Shown: positions 52,226 to 61,421, numbered from the stretch's first letter. The stretch: 64,000 bases of DNA from Streptomyces alboflavus (GCF_000716675.1 NZ_JNXT01000002.1:62001-126000); one strand, 5' to 3'. Numbers and translations are program-made. The notes: a model not told the origin generated them from the letters alone.

Positions 52226-53728
52226 ATGCACCCATCCCGCAGGCGCTGCGTACACAGCGGGACGAGCGGACGGCTCGCCACCACCACGACGGACGACATC
52301 GACGCGCTGGTGGCGAGCCTCAAGGACCGCCCGCGTGTGGTCCTGCACTTCCACGGCGGGCTCGTCGACGACGCGCTCGGGTTCGCCACCGCCGAGCGGC
52401 TCACACCGGTGTACGAGGCGGCGGGCGCCGAGCCCGTGTTCTTCGTCTGGAGCAGCGGCCTCCTGGAGATCCTCCAGGGCAACCTGCCGCAGATCCTCGG
52501 CGAGGGCGTCTTCCAGACGCTCCTGAACCGCGTGACCCGCTACGCCGCCGGAGCCGTCTTCCAGCGCCCGGGCCGCCGCGCCGCGGGCCCGCTCGCCGCC
52601 CCGCCCGCCCGGGCCGTGGCCGCCGAACTCGCCCTGCTGCGCACCGGCCAGGAGCCCTACGCCCGCCTGACCCCGCCCGCCGCCGTGCCGCCGCTCGGCG
52701 AGGCCGAACGCGTCCTCATCACCGCCGAACTGTCGGCGGACACCGAACTCGCCGACCGCAACCGGGAAATCGTGGGCTCGGTCCTGCGGTCGGCACCCAC
52801 GACGACCGCCGCGCGCGACATCAACGGGGGGCGCGCGGCGGTCGCCACACTCATGTCGCCGGAGACGGTGGCCGAGCTCGCCGCGGACACCGCCGACGGC
52901 GGCAACCGGCGCGCCCTGGTCACCTCCGCGCTCCTCGTGCGCAAGACGGTGCGCGTCATCGCCGCCGTCGTGGGCCGCTTCCGGCTGCGCACCGACCACG
53001 GCCTGTACCCGACCGTCGTCGAGGAGATCCTGCGGGAGTTCTACGTCGCCAACGTGGGCGCCGCCGTCTGGGACGCCATGAAGCGGCAGACGGCCGACAC
53101 GTTCGCGGAGTCCGACGAGACCCGCGCGGGCCGCTACTTCCTGGACCGCTTCAGCCAGCTCCTCGCCTCCGGCAGCCGCCCCAAGGTCACCGTCGTCGGC
53201 CACAGCGCGGGCGCCGTCTTCATCGGCAACCTGCTCACCGACCTCGCCCGCAGGCGCGCCGACGCCGACGACCCGCTGCCCGCCGACTTCCGCGTCCGCG
53301 ACGTCGTCCTCCTCGCGCCCGCCTGCACCGTCACCCAGCTCGCGCCGGTCGTGCGGCTGCGCCGCGAACTCTTCGACCGGCTGCGGATGTTCACGATGAC
53401 CGACCCCGCCGAGCGCGCCGACCACCTGGTGCCGCTCCTCTACCCGAGGTCGCTCCTGTACTTCATCTCCGGCGTCCTGGAGCGCGGGCCCGCCCGGCAG
53501 TCGGCCGTCGCGCCCATCGCCGGCATGCAGCGCTGGTACACCGCCGACGGCGCCTTCGGCGGGCAGGACTCCGAGGACCTGCGGGCCTACTTCGCGGCGG
53601 ACCCGCGGCGCACCGTGTGGTCGCCCGTGGCGGGGGAGCCGGGGCTGAGCTCCAGTGCCCGTACGCACGGCGCGTTCGACGACGACCCCGAGGTCCTGGC
53701 CAGCCTCGCGCGGATGCTCGCCGACTGA
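52226..53728 (+). CDS. Alpha/beta hydrolase next to the caspase gene
   Basis: 500 aa from the ATG at 52226 with CCGGAGG upstream. The oxyanion region is VVLHFHGGLVDDA (39-50), followed by EPVFFVWSSGLLEILQ. The nucleophile elbow GHSAG holds Ser327 and is followed by VFIGNLLTDL. A long insertion (about 105-310) is mostly helical and not a known lid. No signal or TM segment is seen. Hydrolases of this HFHGG type are found near caspase/CHAT-like peptidases in bacteria, as here (69 bp to the caspase gene). The substrate is unknown; a lipase or peptidase effector is possible. Confidence 0.8.
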   Translation: MHPSRRRCVHSGTSGRLATTTTDDIDALVASLKDRPRVVLHFHGGLVDDALGFATAERLTPVYEAAGAEPVFFVWSSGLLEILQGNLPQILGEGVFQTLLNRVTRYAAGAVFQRPGRRAAGPLAAPPARAVAAELALLRTGQEPYARLTPPAAVPPLGEAERVLITAELSADTELADRNREIVGSVLRSAPTTTAARDINGGRAAVATLMSPETVAELAADTADGGNRRALVTSALLVRKTVRVIAAVVGRFRLRTDHGLYPTVVEEILREFYVANVGAAVWDAMKRQTADTFAESDETRAGRYFLDRFSQLLASGSRPKVTVVGHSAGAVFIGNLLTDLARRRADADDPLPADFRVRDVVLLAPACTVTQLAPVVRLRRELFDRLRMFTMTDPAERADHLVPLLYPRSLLYFISGVLERGPARQSAVAPIAGMQRWYTADGAFGGQDSEDLRAYFAADPRRTVWSPVAGEPGLSSSARTHGAFDDDPEVLASLARMLAD

Positions 53729-53797
53729 CGGGGGCGCCCGCGTCCGCGCGGGTTCACACGCACGGGTGCACACACGGGTTCACAAGGGGGAAGCCCG

Positions 53798-54856
53798 ATG
53801 AACGACCTGCACTACGCCGTGATCGTCGGCATCAACCGCTATCCGGCGATTACCGATCTGAGCGGCGCGCGCGGCGACGCGGCACGGTTCAGGGACTGGC
53901 TCCTGGACTCGGCCGGAGGCGACGTACCCGAAGGGAACGTCGCGCTCGTCACGGCCACCGAACGCGACGAGCGCGAAGCCGACGTGATGAGCGCCGTCCC
54001 GACCCGGGAGAACGTCAACCGCGCCCTGTACCGGACCCACTGCGCGGTCCGCGCCGCCGTCGCGGACGGCGGCGACTGGGCCGACACCCGGCTGTACGTG
54101 TTCCTCGCCGGGCACGGCATCGCCCCGTTCGGCGGCGACGCCGCGCTGCTCATGGCCAACGCCGCGATCGACCTCCTCGGCAACCACATCGCCGTACGCC
54201 CGTATCTGTCGTGGTACGAATCGGCGTCGCCGTTCCACGAGATCGTGTTCTTCGCCGACTGCTGCCGCACCCGCTTCGGCGGCGTCACCGCGTTCGGCCC
54301 TCCCTTCACGGACACCACCGAGGCCCCCGACAAGGTCGAGTGCTTCGTCGGCTACGGCTCGGCCCTCGGCGACCCCGCCTACGAACAGCTCTCGCCCGAC
54401 CCCGACCAGTCGCGCGGCCACTTCACCAGCGCGCTCCTGGAGGGCCTGCGCGGAGCCGGCGGCGGCACCGTCACCGCCGAGGGCGAGGTGACGTCGGACA
54501 GCCTCGCGCACTACGTACGCCGCCACGTCCTCGACCGCACGGCCGGGGAACTCGTCCCGCAGGAGGCCAGGTTCCTGCGGGAGACCAGCACCCCGATCGT
54601 CTTCGGCAGAGGGCTCGGCGGGGTCGGTTCGTACCCCGTGACGCTGCGCTTCCCGCCGGGCTTCAGGGGCGGCGTCGAGCTGCGCGGCCGGGGCTTCGAC
54701 GAGCCGCGCAGGCTCGACATCGACGGGGCGGACCACGTGGCGTCCCTGGTGCCGGGGCTCTACAAAGTCGTCGCGGACAGCCTGACCGCGCCGGAGTTCA
54801 CGGACGGCGGGTTCTTCGAGGTAGTGACCGGGGGTGGCAGCGTTGTCCAGTTCTGA
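53798..54856 (+). CDS. Caspase-like (peptidase C14) protein
   Basis: 352 aa, ATG at 53798 with AAGGGGGAAG upstream. The N-terminal p20-like domain (about 5-250) starts YAVIVGINRYPAI and has the catalytic His106 (VFLAGHG) and Cys156 (FFADCCRTR). The C-terminal part (about 265-352) is a beta-rich module with the motif LVPGLYKVVAD, resembling PEGA-like or carboxypeptidase-regulatory folds. The next gene overlaps it by 23 nt. Bacterial caspases cut after Arg/Lys (metacaspase type) or Asp and act in cell-death and antiphage modules; the target is unknown. Confidence 0.88.
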   Translation: MNDLHYAVIVGINRYPAITDLSGARGDAARFRDWLLDSAGGDVPEGNVALVTATERDEREADVMSAVPTRENVNRALYRTHCAVRAAVADGGDWADTRLYVFLAGHGIAPFGGDAALLMANAAIDLLGNHIAVRPYLSWYESASPFHEIVFFADCCRTRFGGVTAFGPPFTDTTEAPDKVECFVGYGSALGDPAYEQLSPDPDQSRGHFTSALLEGLRGAGGGTVTAEGEVTSDSLAHYVRRHVLDRTAGELVPQEARFLRETSTPIVFGRGLGGVGSYPVTLRFPPGFRGGVELRGRGFDEPRRLDIDGADHVASLVPGLYKVVADSLTAPEFTDGGFFEVVTGGGSVVQF

Positions 54857-56204
54857 CAAGCCGCGTACGGCGCGGGCGGAGGGGCGCCCGGAGGTGCCGT
54901 TCGTCGTCATCCCCGACACCCCGTCGGTGCTCGTCACCGTGACCGACGAGGCCATGACCGAGGTCGCCCACGGCATGGGCACCATCGAGACGACCGTCGC
55001 CCCCGGCATCTACCGCATCGAACAGCGCTTCGCGGGCGCCGTGGCCGTTCAGCTCGTCGAGGTCGGCACCACCGCCTTCACCGCCCGCCTCCCGCTGCCC
55101 CGCATCCCCGCCCCGGCCCCCGTCGAACGCACCGCCACCACGCGGGCCGCCCATCGCGACGCCACCCTGCGCTGGAGCACGGAATCCACGCACAGGCGGA
55201 GCCGGCCCAGCCTGATGGTGCTGCTGCGCAACCTGCGCCCCGGCTGGCGCTTCGACCCTCGCGCCCTGGAGATCACCGACGGGAGCGGCACGGCCGTGGA
55301 CGGCGGCGAGGCGGGCTGGCGGGCCGACCCGCCGCAGGGCTGGGCCGCCTGGAGCGGCGGCCTCGCGCCCGGGGGCTACCGGCTGCGGCTGCGCGAACCG
55401 GGCGGCGAGGGGCTGCCTCTCGCCCAGGCCCTGTGGGTGTCGGAGGGCTGGACGACCCTCGTCTTCGTCGGCAACGGTCCCCACGGGCCGCAGCCGCAGC
55501 ACGCCACGGTGGAGATGGTCCCGCTCGGCACCGGCTGGCGTCCGGCCGACGAGGCCCTGAACCTCGCCCGCGAGGCCGCCCTCTCCGGGCTGCGCCAGGG
55601 CATCGACCTGACGTCGGACCGGCAGCTGTTCCCGATGCTGGAGTCGGGGCACGTCGACCCGTTCCTCGGCATCCTCGGCGCCCACGCGATGCTCCTCGAC
55701 CGGGCGCCCGACCTGCGCCGTCTGGACGAGGTCGTCCGGCGCCTCGCCCCGCACGTCCCGGGACACCCCGATCTCGCCGCGCTCAGCACCCTGTTCGACG
55801 GGGCGGCCCCACGGGTCTCGTCGCCGCCGATGCTGGCCGCGTCCTGCCAACTCCTCATCCGGGCCGACGGCGCCGACCCCGGAGTGATCAAGGACGGTTC
55901 GACGGCGGAGAGCGTCGCCGAGCACCTGGTCGGGCGCGGGGTCTGGACGACGTGGCTGGAGGAGGACCGGCGGCCCGGTGCCGCGGCGCGCGGCGGCCTC
56001 GGAACGCCTGCCGCCAGGCCCGCGGTGACCGACCCGGTGGGCCGTGTCCAGGCGTACGTGCGCGAGATCGCGGCCCTCGCCCACAAGCCCGTCGAGGAGG
56101 TCCTGCGGGACGTCCCGCGCGACGAGCTGTGCCGCAGGACGGGGTTGCCGCACCGGCCGGTGGAGCGGGCCATCGAGCGGCTGCGGGGGTCGGGGGAGGG
56201 CTGA
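54834..56204 (+). CDS. Caspase-associated protein of unknown function
   Basis: 456 aa, GTG at 54834, 23 nt inside the caspase gene, so made together with it. The N-terminal part (about 20-210) holds beta-modules with TTVAPGIYRIEQRF and GLAPGGYRLRLREP, recalling the LVPGLYKV motif at the caspase C-terminus. The middle is helical with Leu-rich stretches (HAMLLDRAPDLRRLDEVVRR). The end (about 405-456, VGRVQAYVREIAALAHKPVE and LCRRTGLPHRPVERAIERLR) looks like a small helical, HTH-like domain. I do not recognise the family. It may be a substrate, inhibitor or sensor partner of the caspase. Confidence 0.7.
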   Translation: MAALSSSDKPRTARAEGRPEVPFVVIPDTPSVLVTVTDEAMTEVAHGMGTIETTVAPGIYRIEQRFAGAVAVQLVEVGTTAFTARLPLPRIPAPAPVERTATTRAAHRDATLRWSTESTHRRSRPSLMVLLRNLRPGWRFDPRALEITDGSGTAVDGGEAGWRADPPQGWAAWSGGLAPGGYRLRLREPGGEGLPLAQALWVSEGWTTLVFVGNGPHGPQPQHATVEMVPLGTGWRPADEALNLAREAALSGLRQGIDLTSDRQLFPMLESGHVDPFLGILGAHAMLLDRAPDLRRLDEVVRRLAPHVPGHPDLAALSTLFDGAAPRVSSPPMLAASCQLLIRADGADPGVIKDGSTAESVAEHLVGRGVWTTWLEEDRRPGAAARGGLGTPAARPAVTDPVGRVQAYVREIAALAHKPVEEVLRDVPRDELCRRTGLPHRPVERAIERLRGSGEG

Positions 56205-56569
56205 GCGGGGCAGGGCCGGGGGAGGAGCGGAGGGGCCGGGCGGCTCGGGGGAGCCCGGCCCCTCCGGCAGGTGTGCAGGGGTGCGGGCCGCGAGGGTGCG
56301 CGCGGAGGCAGGTGCCCCACGGGCCCGCCGCATCGCGGGCGACCGTGGAAGTTGGGCACCCCGTCCAGGGCATGAGCGACCACCCAGGTGGTGGCCGTGA
56401 CGGCCGGCGCGTCGCTCAACCAGGGGAGATCCCCCTTCTCCCCGCATCCTGGACGGGGCACGTCCCATCGTGGCGGCCGGGGCGTCACCGCGGCGTCACA
56501 GGATCCGTGGGTACCGTGTCCGGCGTTCTCCCGCGCCGTCGGACACGGTCCCGCCGGAGCGTCCCACCC
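56205..56569. other. 365-bp gap between convergent genes
   Basis: No gene is supported. It contains an 11-bp inverted repeat, CCCCGTCCAGG (56359-56369) and CCTGGACGGGG (56448-56458), 78 bp apart, and a small GGGGAGATCCCCC element between them. It may hold terminators for the caspase-side transcript and the BTAD gene. Confidence 0.4.
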
Positions 56570-57541
56570 TCACACCAGGGCGTGCCGCAGCATCGACGAG
56601 AACTGGCCCGAAGGCTCCACGCCCAGTTCCCTCAGCAGGAGTTCGCGGAACGTCTCGTACTGTCGCACCGCCTCCGTGAGGTTGTGCTCCGCGAGGTGCA
56701 CGGACACGACCGCTCGGTGGGCGCTCTCGCGCAGCGGGTCGACGCGGGTGCTCTCCAGGGCGGCCTCCAGGGCGGGCGCGTACAGGCGGCGGGCGACGAG
56801 CCGCGCCGACAGCGCCTCCAGGGCGTGCAGCCGCAGCTGATGCAGCCGCTCGCGCTCGAAGGCGACCCAGTCCTGCTGCCAGCCGGGCAGCAACTCGCGC
56901 CCGCAGAGCAGTACTTGGTAAGCCGTCCGCAGGCGTTCCCGCGCCGCCGACAGCGCGTCCCCGGACAGCGCGTGATGGGCGGCCGCCGTCAGGTCCTGGA
57001 CGTCCACGCGCACCCGGCGGCTGAGCGAGAGCACCCCGTCACGGGTGTCCGTGAGGGCCGAACCCGTGCCGTTGAGCCGCCACATGGCGGTGCGCAGGCT
57101 GGCGCGGGCCCGCGCCTCGGTGACGTCGGGCCAGAGCGTACCGGCGAGCGCCGAACGGCTCGCCGCCCCGCACAGCGCGAGCCGCGCGAGCACCTGCTGG
57201 CCGCTCGCGGGCACTTCGAGGGGTTCGCTGCCCCGGCCGCCGAGCGAGCCTGGGTCGTCCGGGCACGCCAGGGAGGAGTGGGCGAGGAAGTCCGGGCATG
57301 CGTGGGCGGCGCCTCCAGGGCCTCCGGGACCTCCGGGGCCTCCGGGGCCCGCCGCGCCACCAGCGCCGACGGCGACGCGGCCGCCGCCCACCCCCGCCCC
57401 GTCGAAGTCCCCGTCCCCGCACCCGGATTCCCCATCGCGGCCGGACCCCCCGCTCTCCTTCGTGAGGAGGAATCCCCCGAGCAGCCGCAGCCGCAGTGTC
57501 GGCCGCTCCTCCCCGGCCGCCCCGTACCTGATGGAAACCAT
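56570..57541 (-). CDS. BTAD-domain (AfsR/SARP-type) regulator
   Basis: 323 aa, ATG at 57541 with GGAGG 7 nt upstream. The N-terminal winged helix of the Trans_reg_C/OmpR type (LRLRLLGGFLL and LARLALCGAASRSALAGTLW and ARASLRTAMWRL) is interrupted by a Gly/Asp-rich, repetitive insertion (about 30-95: GGPGGPGGPGG-type coding). The C-terminal BTAD helical repeat follows (GRELLPGWQQDWVAFERERL and EALSARLVARR). No NB-ARC ATPase domain is attached. SARPs activate secondary-metabolite genes, but no biosynthetic genes are seen here. It lies downstream of the LAL gene on the same strand. Confidence 0.88.
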   Translation of the reverse strand: MVSIRYGAAGEERPTLRLRLLGGFLLTKESGGSGRDGESGCGDGDFDGAGVGGGRVAVGAGGAAGPGGPGGPGGPGGAAHACPDFLAHSSLACPDDPGSLGGRGSEPLEVPASGQQVLARLALCGAASRSALAGTLWPDVTEARARASLRTAMWRLNGTGSALTDTRDGVLSLSRRVRVDVQDLTAAAHHALSGDALSAARERLRTAYQVLLCGRELLPGWQQDWVAFERERLHQLRLHALEALSARLVARRLYAPALEAALESTRVDPLRESAHRAVVSVHLAEHNLTEAVRQYETFRELLLRELGVEPSGQFSSMLRHALV

Positions 57542-57666
57542 CGGGCCACCTCCAGTGGGCTCCCGCGTTCGCCCTGCCCTACCGGCTCGACCGTACGAGC
57601 GGGGCGCGCGGCGCGCCTCCGGGACCGTGCCGGGGATTACCCCGGTTCCCCTCCCGCCGAGTCAGC

Positions 57667-57744
57667 CCGCCGGACCAAGCCGCCCCGCCAGTCCGTCGGA
57701 CCAAGCCGCCGCACCAGTCCGCCGGACCAAGCCGCCGAACCGCC
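57667..57744. repeat. 26-bp tandem repeat (3 copies) after the LAL gene
   Basis: Units start at 57667, 57693 and 57719 and share CGGACCAAGCCGCC. They lie directly past the LAL stop (57753-57755), between it and the BTAD gene. No spacer is present, so it is not a CRISPR. Confidence 0.8.
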
Positions 57745-57752
57745 CCACCGAC

Positions 57753-60593
57753 TCACCCTGCCGACGGCGACGACTGTGGCGCGAGCCGCCGCACCAGGCC
57801 GACCCGTGAGGTGATCCCGAGCTTCGCGTAGGTGTGGCCGAGGTGGTACTCGATGGTCTTGACGCTCAGGGCGAGCGCCGTGGCGATCTGACGGTTCGTG
57901 AGGCCCTGGGCGGCGAGGCGTGCCACGGCGAGCTCCTGCGGGGTGAGCGTCCCGTCCAGGGTGTCGGCGGCGGCGTCCCGCTCCGGCCCGTCCGCCGGGA
58001 GGTGGGGCGCCGCTCGCCCGCAGGCGTTCAACTCCCGGAGGCACAACGCCCGGTAGGGCACCGCACCGAGCGCCGTCATCGTCGTGTACGCGGCCTGCAA
58101 CTGCGCGATGGCCAGGGACCTGCGGCCGATCCTGCGCAGGAACGACCCGTGGTCCAGCTCCACCCGCGCCCGCCCGAACGGCACCGGGACCTGCGCCGCG
58201 TGGTCCTGTGCCCGTGCGAACGCCGCCTGCGCGCGCTTGGGGTCGCGGCGGGCGGCGGCCAGATTGCCCCGGGCCCGCGCCGCCGCGGCGAGCGACGCGT
58301 GCCGGCCGCGTGCCCGCGCCCGGTCCTCGAACGGGCCGAGCACCGCCTCCGCTTCGTCGAACTCGCCGAGCTGGACCAGCGCGTCGCCGAGCAGCGGCTG
58401 CCAGTCGACCACGCCCGGCTCGTTCACGCCGTCCTGCTCGGCGAATCGGAGCAGCGGCCGCAGCGCGTCCACGACCTCCTGCGGCTCGCCGCGCGCGTCC
58501 GCGAGGTGCCCCCGCGCGCACACCGCGTACGCGTACGCGACGGGCGTCTCGGCGCCCCCCGGCACGTCGAGTGCGGTCCGCAGATGGTCGGACGCGCGCT
58601 CCCAGGCGCCGCGTGCGGCCAGGATCTGCGCGGAGACGCCGTGCGTGACGGGCTTCAGCCACGACTGGTCGGTGTCGTCGGCGATCGACGCGGACGACTC
58701 GGCGTGGATCAGCGCCTCGTCCCAGGCGCCGAGCCGGTGCAGGGTCTGGGCGAGCGCGGACGCCGAGAGCAGCCGCAACGGCACGGTCGTCGTACGGCAG
58801 TTGGCGACGGCCCCGAGCAGGTCCTGGCGCGCCCCCGGGAGATCGTCCGACCACAGCCTCAACTGGCCGCGCGCGAGCAGCAGATCGATGCTCTTCAGCG
58901 GCACGATCATGGGGTCGGGCAGGTCCGCAGCGAGCGCGATGCCCTCCTTCGCGCGACCGCTGAGGCCCAGGGCGATCAGGTGGTTGAAGCGCAGCATGCG
59001 GCTCGGCCCCTGCGCGGTGGACAGGCGCTGCGCCCGCTCGGCCCACCGCGCGGCCACCGCGGCGCGCCCGCACATCACGGCCGCGTAGCTCAACTGCTCG
59101 GCGGCACGCGCCGCGAGGGACGGTTCCCGCTCGCGGTCGCAACTCTCCCAGGCGTCGGCGAGCAGCGTCCTCGCCGCCTCCGTGCGCCCCTGTACGCGCG
59201 CCACATAGCCGCGTACGTAGCCGCGCAGCGCCGGATCCGCCCCGTCGGGCACGCCGTTGGCCAGCTCGGCGGCCTCCTGCACCCGGCCGTCGAGCAGCAG
59301 CGCCTCGACGGCCTCGACGGTGAGGCGGTCCCGCTCGCGGGGGCTCGTCGCGACGCGCGCGGCGTGCCGCAAGTGCGTGCCCGCGACGGCCCATTGGCCG
59401 GTCGCGGCCTCACGGCGCGCGCAGGTCGCGAGGGCGTCGGCGAGCTGTTCGTCGGGTCCGGTCGAGGCGAGGACGCGGTGGCGCAGCCTGGTGTACTCGT
59501 CGTCGACAAGATCCGCGGCCCGGGTGTGCAGGGCGGCGCGCTGGGCGGGCCCGATGTCCTGGTAGACCGCCGCGTGCACCAGTGGGTGCGGGAAGGCGAC
59601 CTCGGGGGCCACTCCGGCGGGGGTCTCGCGCAACAGGCCCGTCTTGACCGCCCGTTCGAGCGCGGGCAGCGGCTGGGCGACCCGCGCGAGCCGGGCGGCG
59701 GTGCGCAACCGGCAGGACAGTCCGAGCACGCTCACCGCCTGCACCAGGCGCTGGGTGGCGGCCCCGCAGTCGGCGAGGTTGGCGAGCACCAGCATCGCGT
59801 ACGACCGGGGCGCGGGCAGCGGCGTCGCCACGTCGAGCAGGACCTCGGGCGGCACCTGGCCGAGCAGCGCGCGGGCGTGCAGCGGGTTGCCGTGCGTGTG
59901 GGAGTGCAGCCGCCGTGACGCGGAGTGCGGGAGGCGCGCGGAGCCCAGGCGCACGCTGAGCGCGGCCAGCTCGCCGGGGCTGAGGCCGGGCAGGGCGAGG
60001 CGGCGGGTGGGGGTGTCGGTGAGCAGGCGGCGCAGCCCGTCCGGCAGTTCGGGCACCTGTGGGTCGCGGAGCGCGACGATCGCGAGGACCCGGTCGTGGC
60101 GCAGCCGCCGCAGCGCGAAGGTGAGCGCGTTCAGGGACTCGGGGTCCGCCCAGTGCGCGTCGTCCACCACCAGGACCACGGGCCCCTTGCCCTGCACCTC
60201 GCTCAGCAGGTCCAACAGGCCGAACCCGGCGGCGAGCGGCGGCAGGTTGGCGTGCAGGGACTGCGGTACGCGGACGAGTCCGGCCAGGGTCTCCGGCACC
60301 GGCAGCGGGCTCTGCCCGACGAGCTGGGCGAGCACTCCGCACGGCAGCGCGCTCTCGTTCTCCTCACCGCTCGCGTGCAGCACACAGGTGCCGTGCACCG
60401 AGTCGAGGAACCGGCGCACCAGCGCCGTCTTGCCGATGCCGCCGGGCCCTTCGAGCAGCACGAGCCGCGGCGAGCCCGCGCAGACGTCGGCGAAGTCCTG
60501 CTGGAGCGCGGCCAGTTCACGGGTGCGGCCGCAGAACGCGTCGCCGGGCGGCGGGGCGTGGAAGAGGTCGTGCGCTGTGTCCTCGGTCGTCAT
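57753..60593 (-). CDS. LAL-type large LuxR regulator with AAA ATPase
   Basis: 946 aa from the ATG at 60593; the longer frame to 60701 is less likely. The N-terminal AAA_16 domain has Walker A GPGGIGKT (49-56) and Walker B VLVVDDAHWAD. A long middle of TPR-like helices (about 400-860) follows. The C-terminal LuxR HTH (about 880-946) reads LTPQELAVARLAAQGLTNRQ. Such LAL proteins are ATP-dependent activators of antibiotic or catabolic genes. It is followed by a 26-bp repeat and the BTAD gene; its targets are not evident in the window. Confidence 0.93.
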   Translation of the reverse strand: MTTEDTAHDLFHAPPPGDAFCGRTRELAALQQDFADVCAGSPRLVLLEGPGGIGKTALVRRFLDSVHGTCVLHASGEENESALPCGVLAQLVGQSPLPVPETLAGLVRVPQSLHANLPPLAAGFGLLDLLSEVQGKGPVVLVVDDAHWADPESLNALTFALRRLRHDRVLAIVALRDPQVPELPDGLRRLLTDTPTRRLALPGLSPGELAALSVRLGSARLPHSASRRLHSHTHGNPLHARALLGQVPPEVLLDVATPLPAPRSYAMLVLANLADCGAATQRLVQAVSVLGLSCRLRTAARLARVAQPLPALERAVKTGLLRETPAGVAPEVAFPHPLVHAAVYQDIGPAQRAALHTRAADLVDDEYTRLRHRVLASTGPDEQLADALATCARREAATGQWAVAGTHLRHAARVATSPRERDRLTVEAVEALLLDGRVQEAAELANGVPDGADPALRGYVRGYVARVQGRTEAARTLLADAWESCDREREPSLAARAAEQLSYAAVMCGRAAVAARWAERAQRLSTAQGPSRMLRFNHLIALGLSGRAKEGIALAADLPDPMIVPLKSIDLLLARGQLRLWSDDLPGARQDLLGAVANCRTTTVPLRLLSASALAQTLHRLGAWDEALIHAESSASIADDTDQSWLKPVTHGVSAQILAARGAWERASDHLRTALDVPGGAETPVAYAYAVCARGHLADARGEPQEVVDALRPLLRFAEQDGVNEPGVVDWQPLLGDALVQLGEFDEAEAVLGPFEDRARARGRHASLAAAARARGNLAAARRDPKRAQAAFARAQDHAAQVPVPFGRARVELDHGSFLRRIGRRSLAIAQLQAAYTTMTALGAVPYRALCLRELNACGRAAPHLPADGPERDAAADTLDGTLTPQELAVARLAAQGLTNRQIATALALSVKTIEYHLGHTYAKLGITSRVGLVRRLAPQSSPSAG

Positions 60594-60773
60594 CACCGCC
60601 CCCGCGCATCGGCACCGGCCGCGGGTGACCTGAAGGAGACAGTGACCCGTGCCGGGCGCATGGCCAGGACACCACGATGGTGGGCGACCGGTGTTCCGCA
60701 CAAGGCGAATTCCGACTTCTGTGGACGAGGACCAGCCGAGTGCGGCCGTCCGGTGCGCTCGTGCGGCGGTCCC

Positions 60774-61007
60774 CTACAGCGCGGTCAGCCCGCCACCCGG
60801 CGGCTCCTGGCGCGGCGTGGTCCACCCGGCGTCCGGCGACTCCTGGTGCGGCGGTCCCTCCCGGCCCGCGCCCTCCGGCAGCGGCGGTTCGAGCAGAGCG
60901 AGGAGTTCGAGCCAGCCGTGGAAGGGCCGCGGACTCCCGCAGCTCTCGGCGGCGACACTCCCGCAGACGCCGTCGTGCTCGCGGTACACCTCGATGACAT
61001 AGCGCAC
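60774..61007 (-). CDS. Small protein of unknown function, 77 aa
   Basis: GTG start at 61007 after GGGAGGCGTT. The N-terminal half is compact (RYVIEVYREHDGVCGSVAAE and SPRPFHGWLELLALLE) and looks like a small folded domain. The tail is Pro/Gly-rich. No family name is known to me. It lies upstream of the LAL gene on the same strand and has a strong palindrome (61104-61121) in its promoter region. Confidence 0.65.
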   Translation of the reverse strand: MRYVIEVYREHDGVCGSVAAESCGSPRPFHGWLELLALLEPPLPEGAGREGPPHQESPDAGWTTPRQEPPGGGLTAL

Positions 61008-61103
61008 AACGCCTCCCGGGGACCGGCCCAGGGCGTGAGCCGTGACGCATGGCGACGCCGCCCAGAGTAGAAGCGGCCCGGCGGGCGCCGCGTCGGTGCG
61101 GCA

Positions 61104-61121
61104 CCTAGGGAAATCCCTAGG
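61104..61121. promoter_or_regulatory. CCTAGGGA palindrome before the 77-aa gene
   Basis: CCTAGGGA (61104-61111) and TCCCTAGG (61114-61121) are perfect inverse complements around AA. It lies about 97 bp before the GTG at 61007. A TACTCT -10-like element on the minus strand lies between. A site of this type fits a LuxR/NarL-type activator, and the LAL regulator is the next gene on. Confidence 0.5.
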
Positions 61122-61421
61122 GGGACACGGGAGTTGCGCCCACAGACGTACGGGGTGCGGGGTGCGGGGTGCGAGCCAGGAACACGGTGCGCCGCGCAAC
61201 CCGCCGCACCACCGCCTTCCACTTGGCGGAACAGCCGGAACAGCTGGAACAGACGCTGGTGGTCCGCTCGGAACACGGGACGCCGGACAGCGTCCGGACA
61301 GCGCTCAGACTGGTCCGGACACGTCGGCCGACGCCACCCCTGCCCGCCACCTCAGTGACACCCGTGACGCCCCGCGCAGGCGGTGTTGCTCAGCGCAGCG
61401 AGGTGCGCGAGTGTTCCTGGC
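61122..61421. other. Repeat-bearing upstream region of the amidohydrolase gene
   Basis: The 414-bp gap 61008-61421 holds the palindrome at 61104, GGGGTGC three times in tandem (61152-61172), and a 9-bp repeat with core GGAACAG three times (61228, 61237, 61246). No gene is supported on either strand. Confidence 0.5.
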
